DNA of 33,572 nt from Candidatus Zixiibacteriota bacterium (GCA_022865345.1 JALHSU010000168.1:1-33572), one strand, 5' to 3'. Shown: positions 8,117 to 16,474, numbered from the stretch's first letter. Numbers and translations: made by a program. The notes: generated from the sequence alone by a model not told the origin.

Positions 8117-10135
8117 TTAAGAGCTCTTTTTTTGATCATAAAGCTCTTTAGCCTTTTGCGCGATATGCTCGGCTGAGACCTCGAACTCCTTTATCAGCTC
8201 CCAGGGCTGACCTGACTCACCAAATCTGTCTTTGACTCCGATCATTCCGAATAAAATCGGCTTCTTATAAACCTCTTTTGCTTCCAGAATAGTGGAGGAA
8301 ACATAGTTTCCCAAACCTCCGATCTGATGCTCCTCAGCAGTGACCACAACCCCAGTCTCCGAAGCGGCCCTGATTATGGTTTTTTTGTCAAGGGGCTTCA
8401 GTGTATGCAAATTCACCACCCTGGTTTCGATTCCAAAGTCTTCTTTCAGAATCCAGGCAGCCCTCATCGCTTCCGGAACCTCGGGCCCGCAGGCGATTAT
8501 AGCCAAATCCTCGTTTTCAGATTTATACTGAGAGGAAAGCATGGTCTCAAAAGCATGAATGAACTCCTGTTCCTCTCCTCTATACCTGATTATATTTGCC
8601 TCACCAAAAACAAATGGAGTATCCTCGAAAGTGACTATCGGGGTTGCTTCTCTGGCAAATCTCAGGAACTTGGGTCCTTTGACGTTGAACAAAAGAAATT
8701 CAGTAGCCTTTTTTGTTTCGATCGAATCACAAGGGACTTCCACATGCATATTGGGAAGCCCGCACATCTGGAAAAGGTCTTCCAGAGCTTGATGAGTGGC
8801 TCCGTCCGGGCCTACCGAGACGCCACCGTGTGCGCCGGCTATGAAAACGTTTAAATTGCCGTAGCAGACAGTGGTTCTGAGCTGGTCTAAATTCCTGCCT
8901 GCGGCGAAAACCCCATAGGTGCCGAAAATCGGGAGCTTGCCTTCTTTGGCTAATCCTGCAGCAACTCCGGTTCCGCTCTGCTCAGCTATCCCCATGCTGA
9001 GGAATCTTCTTTTCCTTTCAGGGTGCTTTTCATAGAACTGGCTTATGGCGATTGAGCCGGAGATATCCGCACCCAGGCAGATAATCCTCTCGTCGTCACC
9101 TTTTTCATCCAGAGCCCTGCCAAACCCTAATCTGGTTGGGTCCATCTTCACTTTCATGTTCGGTTGCTTATTCCAGAAATAATCCTTTTTGAACTTGGGC
9201 ATTTTCGCTTCCAGTTCCGTAGAAACTTTAGCCTGGTAATCGTCTGCTTTTTTGAAAAGCCTGTCCCGGTCCAATTTCTTTTGAAGTCCTAATTCCTCTA
9301 AAGCCTTATCCATCTGTTCGCAAACTGGCGATTTTCCGTGCCAGCCTGCTACATTTTCCATAAAGCTTACCCCTTTGCCCTTGATCGTATGCGCAACTAT
9401 GACAGTGGGTTTACCCTTGAGGGTTCTGGCCTTCTCAAAAGCTTCCAAAATCTCCTTCATATTATGCCCATCTATCTCCAGCACATTCCAGTTAAAAGCC
9501 TTATACTTATCCACGATCGGGTCGATATTCATTACCTCTTCAACCCAGCCATCTATCTGCAGGCGGTTCTTATCAATGATGTTGATGAGGTTATCCAATT
9601 TATAATGCCCTGCCTCCATTACTGCTTCCCAGATCTGTCCCTCCTGATGTTCTCCGTCTCCGGTCAAGGCGTAGATATAATAATCTTTGCTATTTAACTT
9701 TGCAGCTAAGGCTATTCCGTTCGCTATGCTCAACCCCTGACCTAAAGAGCCAGTTGAGGCTTCAACTCCCTTGAGTTTTAACCAGTGTGGATGCCCTTGA
9801 AAAGGTGAATAGAGCTTTCTTAAGGTCACCACCTCTTCGATATCGAAGTATCCTGAGATCCCCAGGCTCAGATAGAGCGATGGTGCTTTATGGCCGGTTG
9901 ACCAGATAATCCTGTCCCGGTCCTCCCAGGACGGGTTTTTGGGGTCGTGCCGGGCAACTGAAAGGTATAAAGCTGCGCAGATATCCATAATCGACATAGT
10001 TCCGCCCGAATGGCCTGAGCCAGCCGCACAAAGGGAGATCATGTTATAACCCCTCATCAAATTGGCAGCTTCGATCAGTTCTTCTATGGTGTAGTTTTTT
10101 CTTATACTTCCGGTTTTAGAATCCAAGATCGGCAT
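8117..10135 (-). CDS. tkt: Transketolase
   Basis: A 672-aa full-length transketolase that exchanges two-carbon units between ketose and aldose phosphates in the non-oxidative pentose phosphate pathway, using thiamine diphosphate and a divalent metal. The N-terminal domain (about 1-290) has 'GSGHSGGTMSIMDICAALYL', 'STGSLGQGLSIANGIALAAK' and the ThDP motif 'GDGEHQEGQIWEA' ending with 'NLINIIDKN'. The pyrimidine-binding domain follows at about 345-515 ('SMGIAEQSGTGVAAGLA', with the catalytic Glu), then the C-terminal domain from about 535. The variant resembles the split archaeal/Thermotoga two-subunit type joined in one chain. The start is supported by CAGGAGGTAAA before the ATG. It has its own promoter (10206-10233) and is the first gene before the aminotransferase. 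Confidence 0.95.
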   Translation of the reverse strand: MPILDSKTGSIRKNYTIEELIEAANLMRGYNMISLCAAGSGHSGGTMSIMDICAALYLSVARHDPKNPSWEDRDRIIWSTGHKAPSLYLSLGISGYFDIEEVVTLRKLYSPFQGHPHWLKLKGVEASTGSLGQGLSIANGIALAAKLNSKDYYIYALTGDGEHQEGQIWEAVMEAGHYKLDNLINIIDKNRLQIDGWVEEVMNIDPIVDKYKAFNWNVLEIDGHNMKEILEAFEKARTLKGKPTVIVAHTIKGKGVSFMENVAGWHGKSPVCEQMDKALEELGLQKKLDRDRLFKKADDYQAKVSTELEAKMPKFKKDYFWNKQPNMKVKMDPTRLGFGRALDEKGDDERIICLGADISGSIAISQFYEKHPERKRRFLSMGIAEQSGTGVAAGLAKEGKLPIFGTYGVFAAGRNLDQLRTTVCYGNLNVFIAGAHGGVSVGPDGATHQALEDLFQMCGLPNMHVEVPCDSIETKKATEFLLFNVKGPKFLRFAREATPIVTFEDTPFVFGEANIIRYRGEEQEFIHAFETMLSSQYKSENEDLAIIACGPEVPEAMRAAWILKEDFGIETRVVNLHTLKPLDKKTIIRAASETGVVVTAEEHQIGGLGNYVSSTILEAKEVYKKPILFGMIGVKDRFGESGQPWELIKEFEVSAEHIAQKAKELYDQKKSS

Positions 10136-10205
10136 TTTACCTCCTGCATAGTTTTTTCATACAAGTCCCAAAAAATAATCCTTGTGAAATTTGTAACATA
10201 GTGAA

Positions 10206-10233
10206 AATATATCAAATTAAATCTCTTTGTCAA
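10206..10233 (-). promoter_or_regulatory. Predicted sigma70-type promoter of transketolase
   Basis: Minus strand TTGACA (10228-10233), 16-nt spacer, TATATT (10206-10211). Near-consensus boxes give a leader of roughly 60 nt before the tkt ATG. Confidence 0.7.
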
Positions 10234-10280
10234 ATCATTTTAGGCCAATTTTTGCTTTACAGATAAGTTATGTCCAAATT

Positions 10281-10352
10281 GTAGTTTCTCGATTTATCGA
10301 GTCTTACAGATCCGTTGCTCGGACAAAAATGCCCAATAAATTGGGCAACTAC
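10281..10352. repeat. Tandem GTAG-hairpin repeat cluster
   Basis: Three short palindromes in a row bounded by GTAG and CTAC: one around CTCGATTTATCGAG, one around TCCGTTGCTCGGA and one around GCCCAATAAATTGGGC. They match the style of other intergenic hairpin clusters in this window (for example 19561-19683). Confidence 0.6.
10324..10346 (-). terminator. Probable intrinsic terminator after coaE
   Basis: On the minus strand GCCCAA and TTGGGC pair around TTTA, followed by ATTTTTG. It lies 17 nt after the coaE stop. The hairpin belongs to the repeat cluster at 10281-10352, so the repeat may have been co-opted as a terminator. Confidence 0.5.
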
Positions 10353-10362
10353 ATCATCCCTG

Positions 10363-11007
10363 CTAGGGAAGGAGTTCAATTCCTGTCCCGCTTGTCTTCC
10401 TCTGTCTAACCATTTTAGAGATGAGTTTCTCCCACAAAAAAAGAACTTTTTCCCTCAATTCTTTTAAGTCTTTATCATTTCTAATAATGTAATCAGCATA
10501 TCCTCGTCTGGTCTTGTGATTTATCTGGGCTTTAATCCTGCTCAAAGCTTCCCTTTGAGTATAACCTAAATTATGTTTTAGCCTTTTTAAGCGGTTGTTC
10601 AGGTTTGACTCTACTAAGATCAGATAATCTAACTCTTTTTGTAGCCCCCATTCGATAATCAAAGCCGCATCCACAATGACAATTCCCGGACCTTTTTTTC
10701 TATGTTCCCTGATTTGTTTCCTCAGATTGGAAAGAAGATAAGGGTGAACGATTGTATTCAATTTGTCCCTGTTTTCTATGGATGAGAAGGCAACTTTGCC
10801 CAGCTTCCTTCGATTAAGCTCCTTATTACTACTTAATATTCCTTCTCCAAATATCCTGACCAGTTTTTTGAGAACCGACCGATTTTTCTCCACCACCTCT
10901 TTGCCTATTTCATCTCCAGAAATGATTTTCGCCCCTGATTTTTTGAAAATATTTGCCACCTCAGTTTTACCTGAGCCGATCCCGCCTGTGATGCCGATTA
11001 TTTTCAT
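10363..11007 (-). CDS. coaE: Dephospho-CoA kinase
   Basis: A 214-aa protein catalysing the last step of coenzyme A synthesis, ATP-dependent phosphorylation of the 3'-OH of dephospho-CoA. A P-loop is at residues 5-15 ('GITGGIGSGKT'). The CoaE family motifs 'SGDEIGKEVVEKN', 'HPYLLSNLRKQI' and 'IVIVDAALIIEWGL' follow, and the lid/CoA domain contains 'RLKRLKHNLGYTQREALSRI'. Length and motif order are normal for the family. The upstream Shine-Dalgarno is weak (AAGAAA). It lies 324 nt downstream of polA in the same direction; the gap is filled with palindromic repeats, so separate transcription is possible, but I see no clear promoter. Confidence 0.93.
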   Translation of the reverse strand: MKIIGITGGIGSGKTEVANIFKKSGAKIISGDEIGKEVVEKNRSVLKKLVRIFGEGILSSNKELNRRKLGKVAFSSIENRDKLNTIVHPYLLSNLRKQIREHRKKGPGIVIVDAALIIEWGLQKELDYLILVESNLNNRLKRLKHNLGYTQREALSRIKAQINHKTRRGYADYIIRNDKDLKELREKVLFLWEKLISKMVRQRKTSGTGIELLP

Positions 11008-11023
11008 ATTTGTTTTCTTTCTA

Positions 11024-11102
11024 TGTCATTCTGAGGGAACGAAGTGACCGAAGAATCCACACAGATTCTTCGCTCCGCCTTTGGCAGAGCTCAGAATGAC
11101 AA
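11024..11102. repeat. REP/MITE-like palindromic element, copy 1
   Basis: Bounded by TGTCATTCTGAG and its inverse CTCAGAATGACA. An inner inverted pair, GAAGAATC...GATTCTTC, is separated by six bases. A second copy lies at 26078-26179. There is no coding capacity, so any movement would depend on a transposase elsewhere. Confidence 0.7.
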
Positions 11103-11221
11103 TCCCAGAGAGCATCCTCTTAATTCAATTGTTGTAAGGACAAAACACTATTCCATCCTACACTATGCGAGGCTAAAAGTCTCAAGACCTTGACGGCTTC
11201 GCACTACGAATAAGAGCCTTC

Positions 11222-11277
11222 GCAAGGCTGAAGCCTTGCCCTACATATTGGGCGAGTCCGCCTGCGGCGGATCGCCC
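11222..11277. repeat. Two adjacent intergenic hairpins (GTAG-type family)
   Basis: GCAAGGCT-GA-AGCCTTGC (11222-11239) is followed by CCTAC. The second hairpin (11250-11277) has outer arms GGGCGA/TCGCCC and inner arms TCCGCC/GGCGGA with one bulged G. Read on the minus strand the first unit begins GTAGGGCAAGG, like the other hairpin repeats in the window. Confidence 0.6.
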
Positions 11278-11331
11278 CTATAGCTTTTATCCGTTATTCG
11301 TCATCAGTTATCCATCATTATTCTGTTTTTA

Positions 11332-14028
11332 TTAACTCATTTCCAGCCAGTTTTTCCCTATTTTTATATCCACCTTGATCGGGACTTTTAATTTAACCGT
11401 ATTCTCCATCTTATCCCTTACCATCTCCTTAATTTCCTCCAGCTCCGATTTGTGCACCTCAAATACCAACTCATCGTGCACCTGCAGAATCATTTTGGAT
11501 TTTTTTCTTTTGAGGATTTTAGCTATCTCGATCATAACCACTTTGATTAAATCTGCGGCTGAGCCCTGGTGCGGGGTATTGATGGCGACCCTTTCCGCGA
11601 ACTCTCTTTTCTGCCGATTGGGACTTTCAATTTCCGGGATATACCTTCTTCTTCCTAAAAGCGTGGTGACATACCCATCTTTTCTGGCTTTCTCAATTAA
11701 GTTTTCCAGATGCTCCTGAACTTTAGGGTATCTTTTGAAATAGATATCAATAAACATCGAGGCTTCTTTGGGAGTCATATCAGTCTGCTGGGAGAGCCCG
11801 AACGCGCTTACCCCGTAGATTATGGCAAAATTGGCAGTCTTGGCAACTCTTCTCTGCTCAGGAGCAACCTTGTTTATGGGTACACCGAAGACCTCGCTTG
11901 CGGTTCGGGTATGAATATCCTCGCCTTTGAAAAAAGATTCCATCAAAGTTTCATCTTCTGAGAAATGAGCCAGAATCCTCAGCTCGATCTGAGAATAATC
12001 CGCTGATAACAAAAGATAATCCTCGTTCCTGGGGATAAACCCTTTCCTGATCCGGCTGCCGATCTCGGTTTTGATCGGGATATTCTGTAAATTAGGCTCG
12101 GAGGAGGAAAGCCTTCCAGTTGCAGTCACTGTTTGGTTGAATGAGGTGTGCACTCTGCCGGTCTTTTTGTTGATCAGAGCAGGGAGAGCGTCGATATAGG
12201 TGGATTTCAATTTGAAAAGCTGGCGGTACTCTAAAAGCTTCTGAGGAAGTGGGTGAACCCTGGCTAATTTTTCCAGGACTCCGAAATCAGTAGAATCGAG
12301 GGTTTTTTTAGCTGTTTTTCTAAGGGGGGTCAGTCTTAAATCCTCAAATAAGACCTTGCTCAATTGCTGAGGAGAATTGATGTTGAACTCTTTGCCAGCC
12401 AATTTATAGATCTGCCTGGCAAGTTTTGATAACTCGAGTTCCATCTGTTCGGAAAGCTCTTTCAGGTAATCTACGTCAATTGAAATCCCTGTCATCTCCA
12501 TCTCAGCCAAAACCCGTATCAGAGGCAGCTCCACCTCATAGAAAAGGTTATCCAGAAGAGCCTGCTTTAGCTTAGGCTCCAGCACTTCTTTCAGCCTTAG
12601 AGTAAAATCTGCATCCTCGCAGGAATATCTGGAAGCAGATTTAATCGGAACCTGAGCAAAACTTATCTGTTTTTTCCCGGACCCGATCAAATCCGAGATC
12701 GGCATCATCTTGTAATCTAAATACTCTAAGGCTAAATTGGAGAGGCTGTTCTGTCTTCCGGAGGGATTCAGAAGATAGGAGGCGATCATAGTATCGAAAC
12801 CTATACCTTTAAGCTCGACTCCCTCATTTTTCAGAATCTCTAAATCGAACTTCAAGTTCTGACCGATTTTCGTTATAGATTCGTTTTCTAAAACAGGCTT
12901 GAACTCTTCGAGCAGCAGTTCGATCTTTAGATTTTTACCCTCCGTATGTCTGAGCGGAATGTAAAATGCCTCCTCTTTTTTCAGAGCTATAGATATTCCC
13001 ACTAACTGCGCCACTATCGGGTTTATGGAGGAGGTTTCAGTATCCACTGCGAACTCGCCTTTCTCAACAATCCTGTCAAGAAGCTTCTTGAACTCCTCTT
13101 CATCCTCCACGGTCTTGTATTTGACCTTCTCCAGCTTTTCCCCAGAAGTGACCTCCTGGAGGAATTTGCTGAACTCCAATTCCTTGAAAAGCTCCTTTAA
13201 CTTCGGAAGGTCAAACTCACTTCTGGAAAGCTGTTTTAGATCCAGTTCGATGGGTACATCAGTCTCGATGGTTACTAACTTCTTAGAGAGTCTAGCCAAG
13301 TCTGCATGCTCTTTCAAATTCCGGGAGACATTTTTTCTTTTGACTTTATCTGCATTAGCTAAGACTTTTTCCAGATCTCCGAATTGATGAATTAATTCCA
13401 CAGCGGTTTTTTCACCCACTCCCGGAATCCCTGGAACGTTATCCGAGGCATCCCCCATTAATCCCAGAAGGTCTATAACTTTTTCCGGAGGGATTCCATA
13501 TTTTTCTTTTACCTTTTCCTGGTCATAGACCTCTATCTCCTCTCCGCTTTTCCTCGGATTCAAAACCTTAATATTTTCGTCCACCAACTGTAAAAAGTCC
13601 TTGTCTCCGGTTACCAGAATCACCTCTAAACCTTTATTTTCGGCTTTACGAGCTAAAGTGCCCATCAGATCATCCGCTTCAAATCCCTCCATCTCCAGGA
13701 CGGGAATATTCATCCCCTTAACCAACTCCATTATTCGAGGAAGCTGGGAGACCATCTCATCCGGCATTTTGGCACGGGTAGATTTATATTCTTTGTAGAT
13801 TTCATGCCTGAAAGTTGGGGCTTTAGTATCAAAGACCACCCCGATATAGTCAGGCTCCTCCTCTTTCAGGATTTTAAAAAGGGAATTGGCAAATCCAAAA
13901 GCGGCTGAGGTATTCTCACCTTTGGAATTAATCAGAGGATTTCGGATGAAGGCAAAATAGGATCGATAAGCTAAAGCCGACCCGTCGATTAAGAAAAGGC
14001 GTTTCTTCTTTTTTCCGCTTTCGGACAT
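11332..14028 (-). CDS. polA: DNA polymerase I
   Basis: An 898-aa three-domain polymerase for Okazaki-fragment processing and repair. The 5'-3' exonuclease/flap domain is at about 8-300 ('LIDGSALAYRSYFAF', 'EADDLMGTLAR', 'DASDNVPGIPGVGEKTA'). The 3'-5' exonuclease domain is at about 310-500 and keeps the proofreading residues: DTET in 'FAVDTETSSINP', Asn/Asp in 'GQNLKFDLEIL', and Tyr/Asp in 'SRYSCEDADFTLRL'. The polymerase domain has motif A with D677 in 'SADYSQIELRILAHFS', motif B in 'RRVAKTANFAIIYGVSAFG' and motif C with D852 in 'QVHDELVFE'. All three activities therefore look intact, unlike many Pol I proteins that lost proofreading. Its promoter at 14047-14075 gives a very short leader. 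Confidence 0.96.
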   Translation of the reverse strand: MSESGKKKKRLFLIDGSALAYRSYFAFIRNPLINSKGENTSAAFGFANSLFKILKEEEPDYIGVVFDTKAPTFRHEIYKEYKSTRAKMPDEMVSQLPRIMELVKGMNIPVLEMEGFEADDLMGTLARKAENKGLEVILVTGDKDFLQLVDENIKVLNPRKSGEEIEVYDQEKVKEKYGIPPEKVIDLLGLMGDASDNVPGIPGVGEKTAVELIHQFGDLEKVLANADKVKRKNVSRNLKEHADLARLSKKLVTIETDVPIELDLKQLSRSEFDLPKLKELFKELEFSKFLQEVTSGEKLEKVKYKTVEDEEEFKKLLDRIVEKGEFAVDTETSSINPIVAQLVGISIALKKEEAFYIPLRHTEGKNLKIELLLEEFKPVLENESITKIGQNLKFDLEILKNEGVELKGIGFDTMIASYLLNPSGRQNSLSNLALEYLDYKMMPISDLIGSGKKQISFAQVPIKSASRYSCEDADFTLRLKEVLEPKLKQALLDNLFYEVELPLIRVLAEMEMTGISIDVDYLKELSEQMELELSKLARQIYKLAGKEFNINSPQQLSKVLFEDLRLTPLRKTAKKTLDSTDFGVLEKLARVHPLPQKLLEYRQLFKLKSTYIDALPALINKKTGRVHTSFNQTVTATGRLSSSEPNLQNIPIKTEIGSRIRKGFIPRNEDYLLLSADYSQIELRILAHFSEDETLMESFFKGEDIHTRTASEVFGVPINKVAPEQRRVAKTANFAIIYGVSAFGLSQQTDMTPKEASMFIDIYFKRYPKVQEHLENLIEKARKDGYVTTLLGRRRYIPEIESPNRQKREFAERVAINTPHQGSAADLIKVVMIEIAKILKRKKSKMILQVHDELVFEVHKSELEEIKEMVRDKMENTVKLKVPIKVDIKIGKNWLEMS

Positions 14029-14046
14029 AATTGACCTGCAGGAGTT

Positions 14047-14075
14047 ATGATACTATTAAATTTGTTTCAGGTCAA
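14047..14075 (-). promoter_or_regulatory. Predicted sigma70-type promoter of polA
   Basis: Minus strand TTGACC (14070-14075), 17-nt spacer, TATCAT (14047-14052). The predicted start site is only about a dozen bases before the polA ATG, so the leader would be nearly absent. Confidence 0.6.
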
Positions 14076-14140
14076 TAAGTTTGTGGGAATTTCCCCTTTG
14101 ATTTACAAGAAGTTAGCCCCTCTCTACAGGCTTTTGTTTC

Positions 14141-14266
14141 AATTTTGTTTCAATTGGGGTTGGGTTATTATGGGTTTTCTTGGGTTATGATGGGTCTTGA
14201 GGAATCCAGGTAAACTCTTGACTATCTATCTAATACGCTGAAAAACAAGGGGTTCCCACGCCCCCT
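14141..14266. repeat. 125-bp direct repeat A with G-quadruplex-like decamer array
   Basis: Shares with repeat B (16804-16928) an opening AATTTTGTTTCAATTGG, a G-rich decamer array, then GAGG, GCTGAAA and a closing GGGTTCCC(A/G)CGCCCCC. GGG triplets at 14162, 14172, 14182 and 14192 are exactly 10 nt apart, with 7-nt loops TTATTAT, TTTTCTT and TTATGAT; a fifth G-run lies just before. Together A and B bracket the subtilase gene. Confidence 0.75.
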
Positions 14267-14275
14267 AAATTTTAC

Positions 14276-14304
14276 TTGACAAAAATGGAAACCGGTTTTA
14301 TTTT
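14276..14304 (+). promoter_or_regulatory. Predicted sigma70-type promoter of the subtilase gene
   Basis: TTGACA (14276-14281), 17-nt spacer, TATTTT (14299-14304). A consensus -35 box and ideal spacing. It lies immediately after direct repeat A and predicts a leader of roughly 250 nt. Confidence 0.6.
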
Positions 14305-14459
14305 TACTTCAGAATATACTTCGATTTTCATTCACGCTCACTTGTTATTCTTTTTTGAAGCTTTAAAAAGTTAGCCTTCTAAACCGATTAAAGGAGGCGA
14401 GGAAGCGGACATAGACCATTTCTTATAAAGGGGAACTGGTCTTATTAACTTTTTCATGA

Positions 14460-14470
14460 AGGAGGTGATT
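14460..14470 (+). promoter_or_regulatory. Perfect anti-SD match in the subtilase leader
   Basis: AAGGAGGTGAT lies about 88 nt before the annotated ATG, which has its own site (TTGGAGGTTTGAT). The motif is complementary to the usual 16S 3' end and recurs in the TonB-receptor leader. A following TTG codon could open an 8-9 codon leader peptide, but its spacing is poor. Confidence 0.4.
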
Positions 14471-14557
14471 TTTATAGAGAATCGCTTGAAGTATTTCAGT
14501 TTTCTTTTTCAGTGAACAGATTCTCCCAGAAAAGTTTAATTTTTTTGGAGGTTTGAT

Positions 14558-16351
14558 ATGAAAAAGTTGTTCTTCTGGTTGCTGTTGTCAGGAGTAGTGC
14601 TGGCAATGCTGATGGGCGGTTGTTCCAAGCAAACCCAAAAGATCACGGGACCCCAAGCACAACTGGCTCCTTTGTTCAACCAAACTCCGGGGGCAAAATA
14701 TATTCCTGGTTCCTATATCGTGGTGTTTAAGGAATCAGTTGCAGATGTAGACAAAGACGTGGATGAGATCGGTCAGCGGTATACTCTCAAAGCGGATTTT
14801 CGCTACAAGCATGCTCTCAAAGGATTTGCAGGGAAGCTTTCCCCTGCCGTGGTCGAGGCATTACGGAACGATCCGCGCATCGCCTACATAGAGCAGGATC
14901 AGATAGCGCATATGGATGCTACCCAGACTAATCCTACCTGGGGACTGGATCGGATCGATCAGCGGGCCCTTCCTCTGGACAACTCCTATACCTACAACCA
15001 AACCGGTGCTGGAGTTGATGTGTATTGTCTCGATACCGGCATCCGATTCACGCACGTGGACTTTGGCGGCCGTGCGGTTACCGGTTATGACGCCATCACA
15101 ACGGGCGGTACAGCGGCGGATGGCAATGGCCACGGTACGCACACTGCGGGCACGATTGGCGGGGCGACCTATGGCGTTGCTAAGGCTGTTAGCCTGATCG
15201 CCGTCCGCGTGCTGGACGACACTGGCCACGGCACGTACGCTCAGGTGATTGCCGGGGTCGATTGGGTAACAGGAGATCACACCACTACTCCTGCGGTCGC
15301 CAACATGTCCCTCGGCGGGCCCCTGGATGCGGCGCTCGACCAGGCCGTCAGGAATTCGATTGCCGATGGGGTGACTTATTGCGTGTCCGCCGGAAACTTG
15401 TCAGCCGATGCCTCGACTCAGTCGCCTGCTGACGTCGGTGAGGCGCTCACCGTGGGCGCGACCAACAACTCCGATGCGTTCGCCTATTTCTCGAACTACG
15501 GAAGCATCGTTGACGTTCAGGCTCCCGGGGTCAACGTCACGTCGGACTATTACACCTCGGACATTGCAACAACGACCATGTCAGGCACGTCGATGGCCGC
15601 TCCGCACGTGGCGGGCGCAGCCGCTCTGTACCTCGAAGCGAACCCCACTGCGACGCCTGCCTCGGTTCACAACGCCATAATCGGCAATGCCACGACCGGC
15701 GTGATTACCAGTCTTCCCATGGGGACGGCCAACAGGCTTCTCTACTCGATCATCAGCACGACGCCCCCGGTTGTACCCGCGCCTCCTGTACTGAGCTCTC
15801 CCGCGAACGGCGCAACCGGCGTGACGCTTCCTGTCGCTTTCTCGTGGAATGCGTCTTTTGGCGCGACATCCTACCGGGTCCAGGTCTCCACCAGCTCGGC
15901 ATTCACTACGACCGTGTACGATCACGCTGGCATCAGCTCGACCTCGGTGAGCGTTTCCGGGCTGGCCCCCAGCACGCTGTATTACTGGCGCGTGAACGCG
16001 ACCAACGCGGCCGGCACGAGCAACTGGTCTACGGTCCGGAGCTTCACGACAGGCACAGGCATGGGTCCTGCGGCGCCCACGCTCGTGTCCCCGGCCAACG
16101 GTGCGAACAACGTGCCGAGATCTCCGACGCTTACGTGGAATGCGTCTTCTGGCGCGACGTCCTATCGCGTCCAGGTGTGTTGGGACCAGTCGTTTAATAC
16201 GAACGTGTATGATCGATCCGGCATCACGTCGACCTCGACGGTTGTCACCGGGCTTGCTGGCAAGACGCTCCATTACTGGCGCGTGAACGCGACCAACGCG
16301 AACGGTACGAGCAAATGGTCCACGACCTGGTCGTTCACAACCAGGAAATGA
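14558..16351 (+). CDS. S8 (subtilisin/proteinase K-like) peptidase lipoprotein with two Fn3-like repeats
   Basis: A 597-aa secreted serine protease. Residues 1-22 are a lipoprotein-type signal ending in MLMGGC. Residues about 48-120 are an inhibitor I9 propeptide ('GSYIVVFKESV', 'KGFAGKLSPAVVEALRNDP', 'IAYIEQDQ'). The catalytic domain runs from about 125 to 395 and has Asp159 ('YCLDTGIRFTH'), His192 ('GNGHGTHTAGTIGG'), oxyanion Asn280 ('SAGN') and Ser345 ('MSGTSMAAPHVAGAAALYL'). It most resembles the aqualysin/proteinase K branch. Two tandem Fn3-like domains of about 97 residues close the protein and are nearly identical over long stretches of DNA. Base composition changes sharply inside the gene: 24 of 60 bases are G/C at 14701-14760 against 40 of 60 at 15301-15360. 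This suggests a chimeric or recently acquired gene. It is followed by a strong terminator and has no operon partners. Confidence 0.93.
   Translation: MKKLFFWLLLSGVVLAMLMGGCSKQTQKITGPQAQLAPLFNQTPGAKYIPGSYIVVFKESVADVDKDVDEIGQRYTLKADFRYKHALKGFAGKLSPAVVEALRNDPRIAYIEQDQIAHMDATQTNPTWGLDRIDQRALPLDNSYTYNQTGAGVDVYCLDTGIRFTHVDFGGRAVTGYDAITTGGTAADGNGHGTHTAGTIGGATYGVAKAVSLIAVRVLDDTGHGTYAQVIAGVDWVTGDHTTTPAVANMSLGGPLDAALDQAVRNSIADGVTYCVSAGNLSADASTQSPADVGEALTVGATNNSDAFAYFSNYGSIVDVQAPGVNVTSDYYTSDIATTTMSGTSMAAPHVAGAAALYLEANPTATPASVHNAIIGNATTGVITSLPMGTANRLLYSIISTTPPVVPAPPVLSSPANGATGVTLPVAFSWNASFGATSYRVQVSTSSAFTTTVYDHAGISSTSVSVSGLAPSTLYYWRVNATNAAGTSNWSTVRSFTTGTGMGPAAPTLVSPANGANNVPRSPTLTWNASSGATSYRVQVCWDQSFNTNVYDRSGITSTSTVVTGLAGKTLHYWRVNATNANGTSKWSTTWSFTTRK
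15845..16337 (+). repeat. Tandem 291-bp (97-codon) duplication inside the subtilase gene
   Basis: TGGAATGCGTCTTNTGGCGC occurs at 15845 and again at 16136, 291 bp apart. A second matched block, ATTACTGGCGCGTGAACGCG, recurs at the same offset. The two units encode the two Fn3-like domains, and the high DNA identity points to a recent in-frame duplication. Confidence 0.75.
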
Positions 16352-16422
16352 CGATGGACTGAATTGTTGCGGCTTGCCTGTTTGAACGGTTCGTTCGGTA
16401 GCTGAAACGAGGAAATTGCAAG

Positions 16423-16452
16423 AGGCGTCCCGTACGAGGGACGCCTTCTTTA
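16423..16452 (+). terminator. Intrinsic terminator after the subtilase gene
   Basis: AGGCGTCCC (16423-16431) and GGGACGCCT (16438-16446) form a perfect 9-bp stem with a 6-nt loop, followed by TCTTTATT. It is 71 nt after the stop. Confidence 0.85.
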
Positions 16453-16474
16453 TTCTCACTCGCTTCTCAAGATC

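Larger units (their letters stand above)
11008..11331. other. Repeat-filled intergenic region between coaE and polA
   Basis: There is no gene. It contains an inverted-repeat element at 11024-11102, a hairpin at 11222-11239 and a longer hairpin at 11250-11277. The remainder (11103-11221 and 11278-11331) shows nothing I can assign. Confidence 0.6.
14029..14557. other. Intergenic region between polA and the subtilase gene
   Basis: It holds two divergent promoters (polA at 14047-14075, subtilase at 14276-14304), the first direct repeat with its G-rich decamer array (14141-14266), and a subtilase leader of roughly 250 nt with an anti-SD 11-mer at 14460-14470. No open reading frame of note was seen. 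Confidence 0.6.

Noticed and set aside
10763-11047. 94-codon plus-strand frame opposite coaE
   Set aside because: It is Ser/Leu-rich antisense shadow sequence of a well-supported kinase gene.
14131-14160. GTTTCAAT words resembling a CRISPR repeat
   Set aside because: Only two adjacent partial copies, no spacers of constant length and no cas genes; it is part of the 125-bp direct repeat.
15581-16459. 292-codon minus-strand open frame opposite the subtilase gene
   Set aside because: Its protein is an Arg/Gly-rich low-complexity product expected on the antisense strand of a high-GC gene; it has no motifs and no ribosome site.
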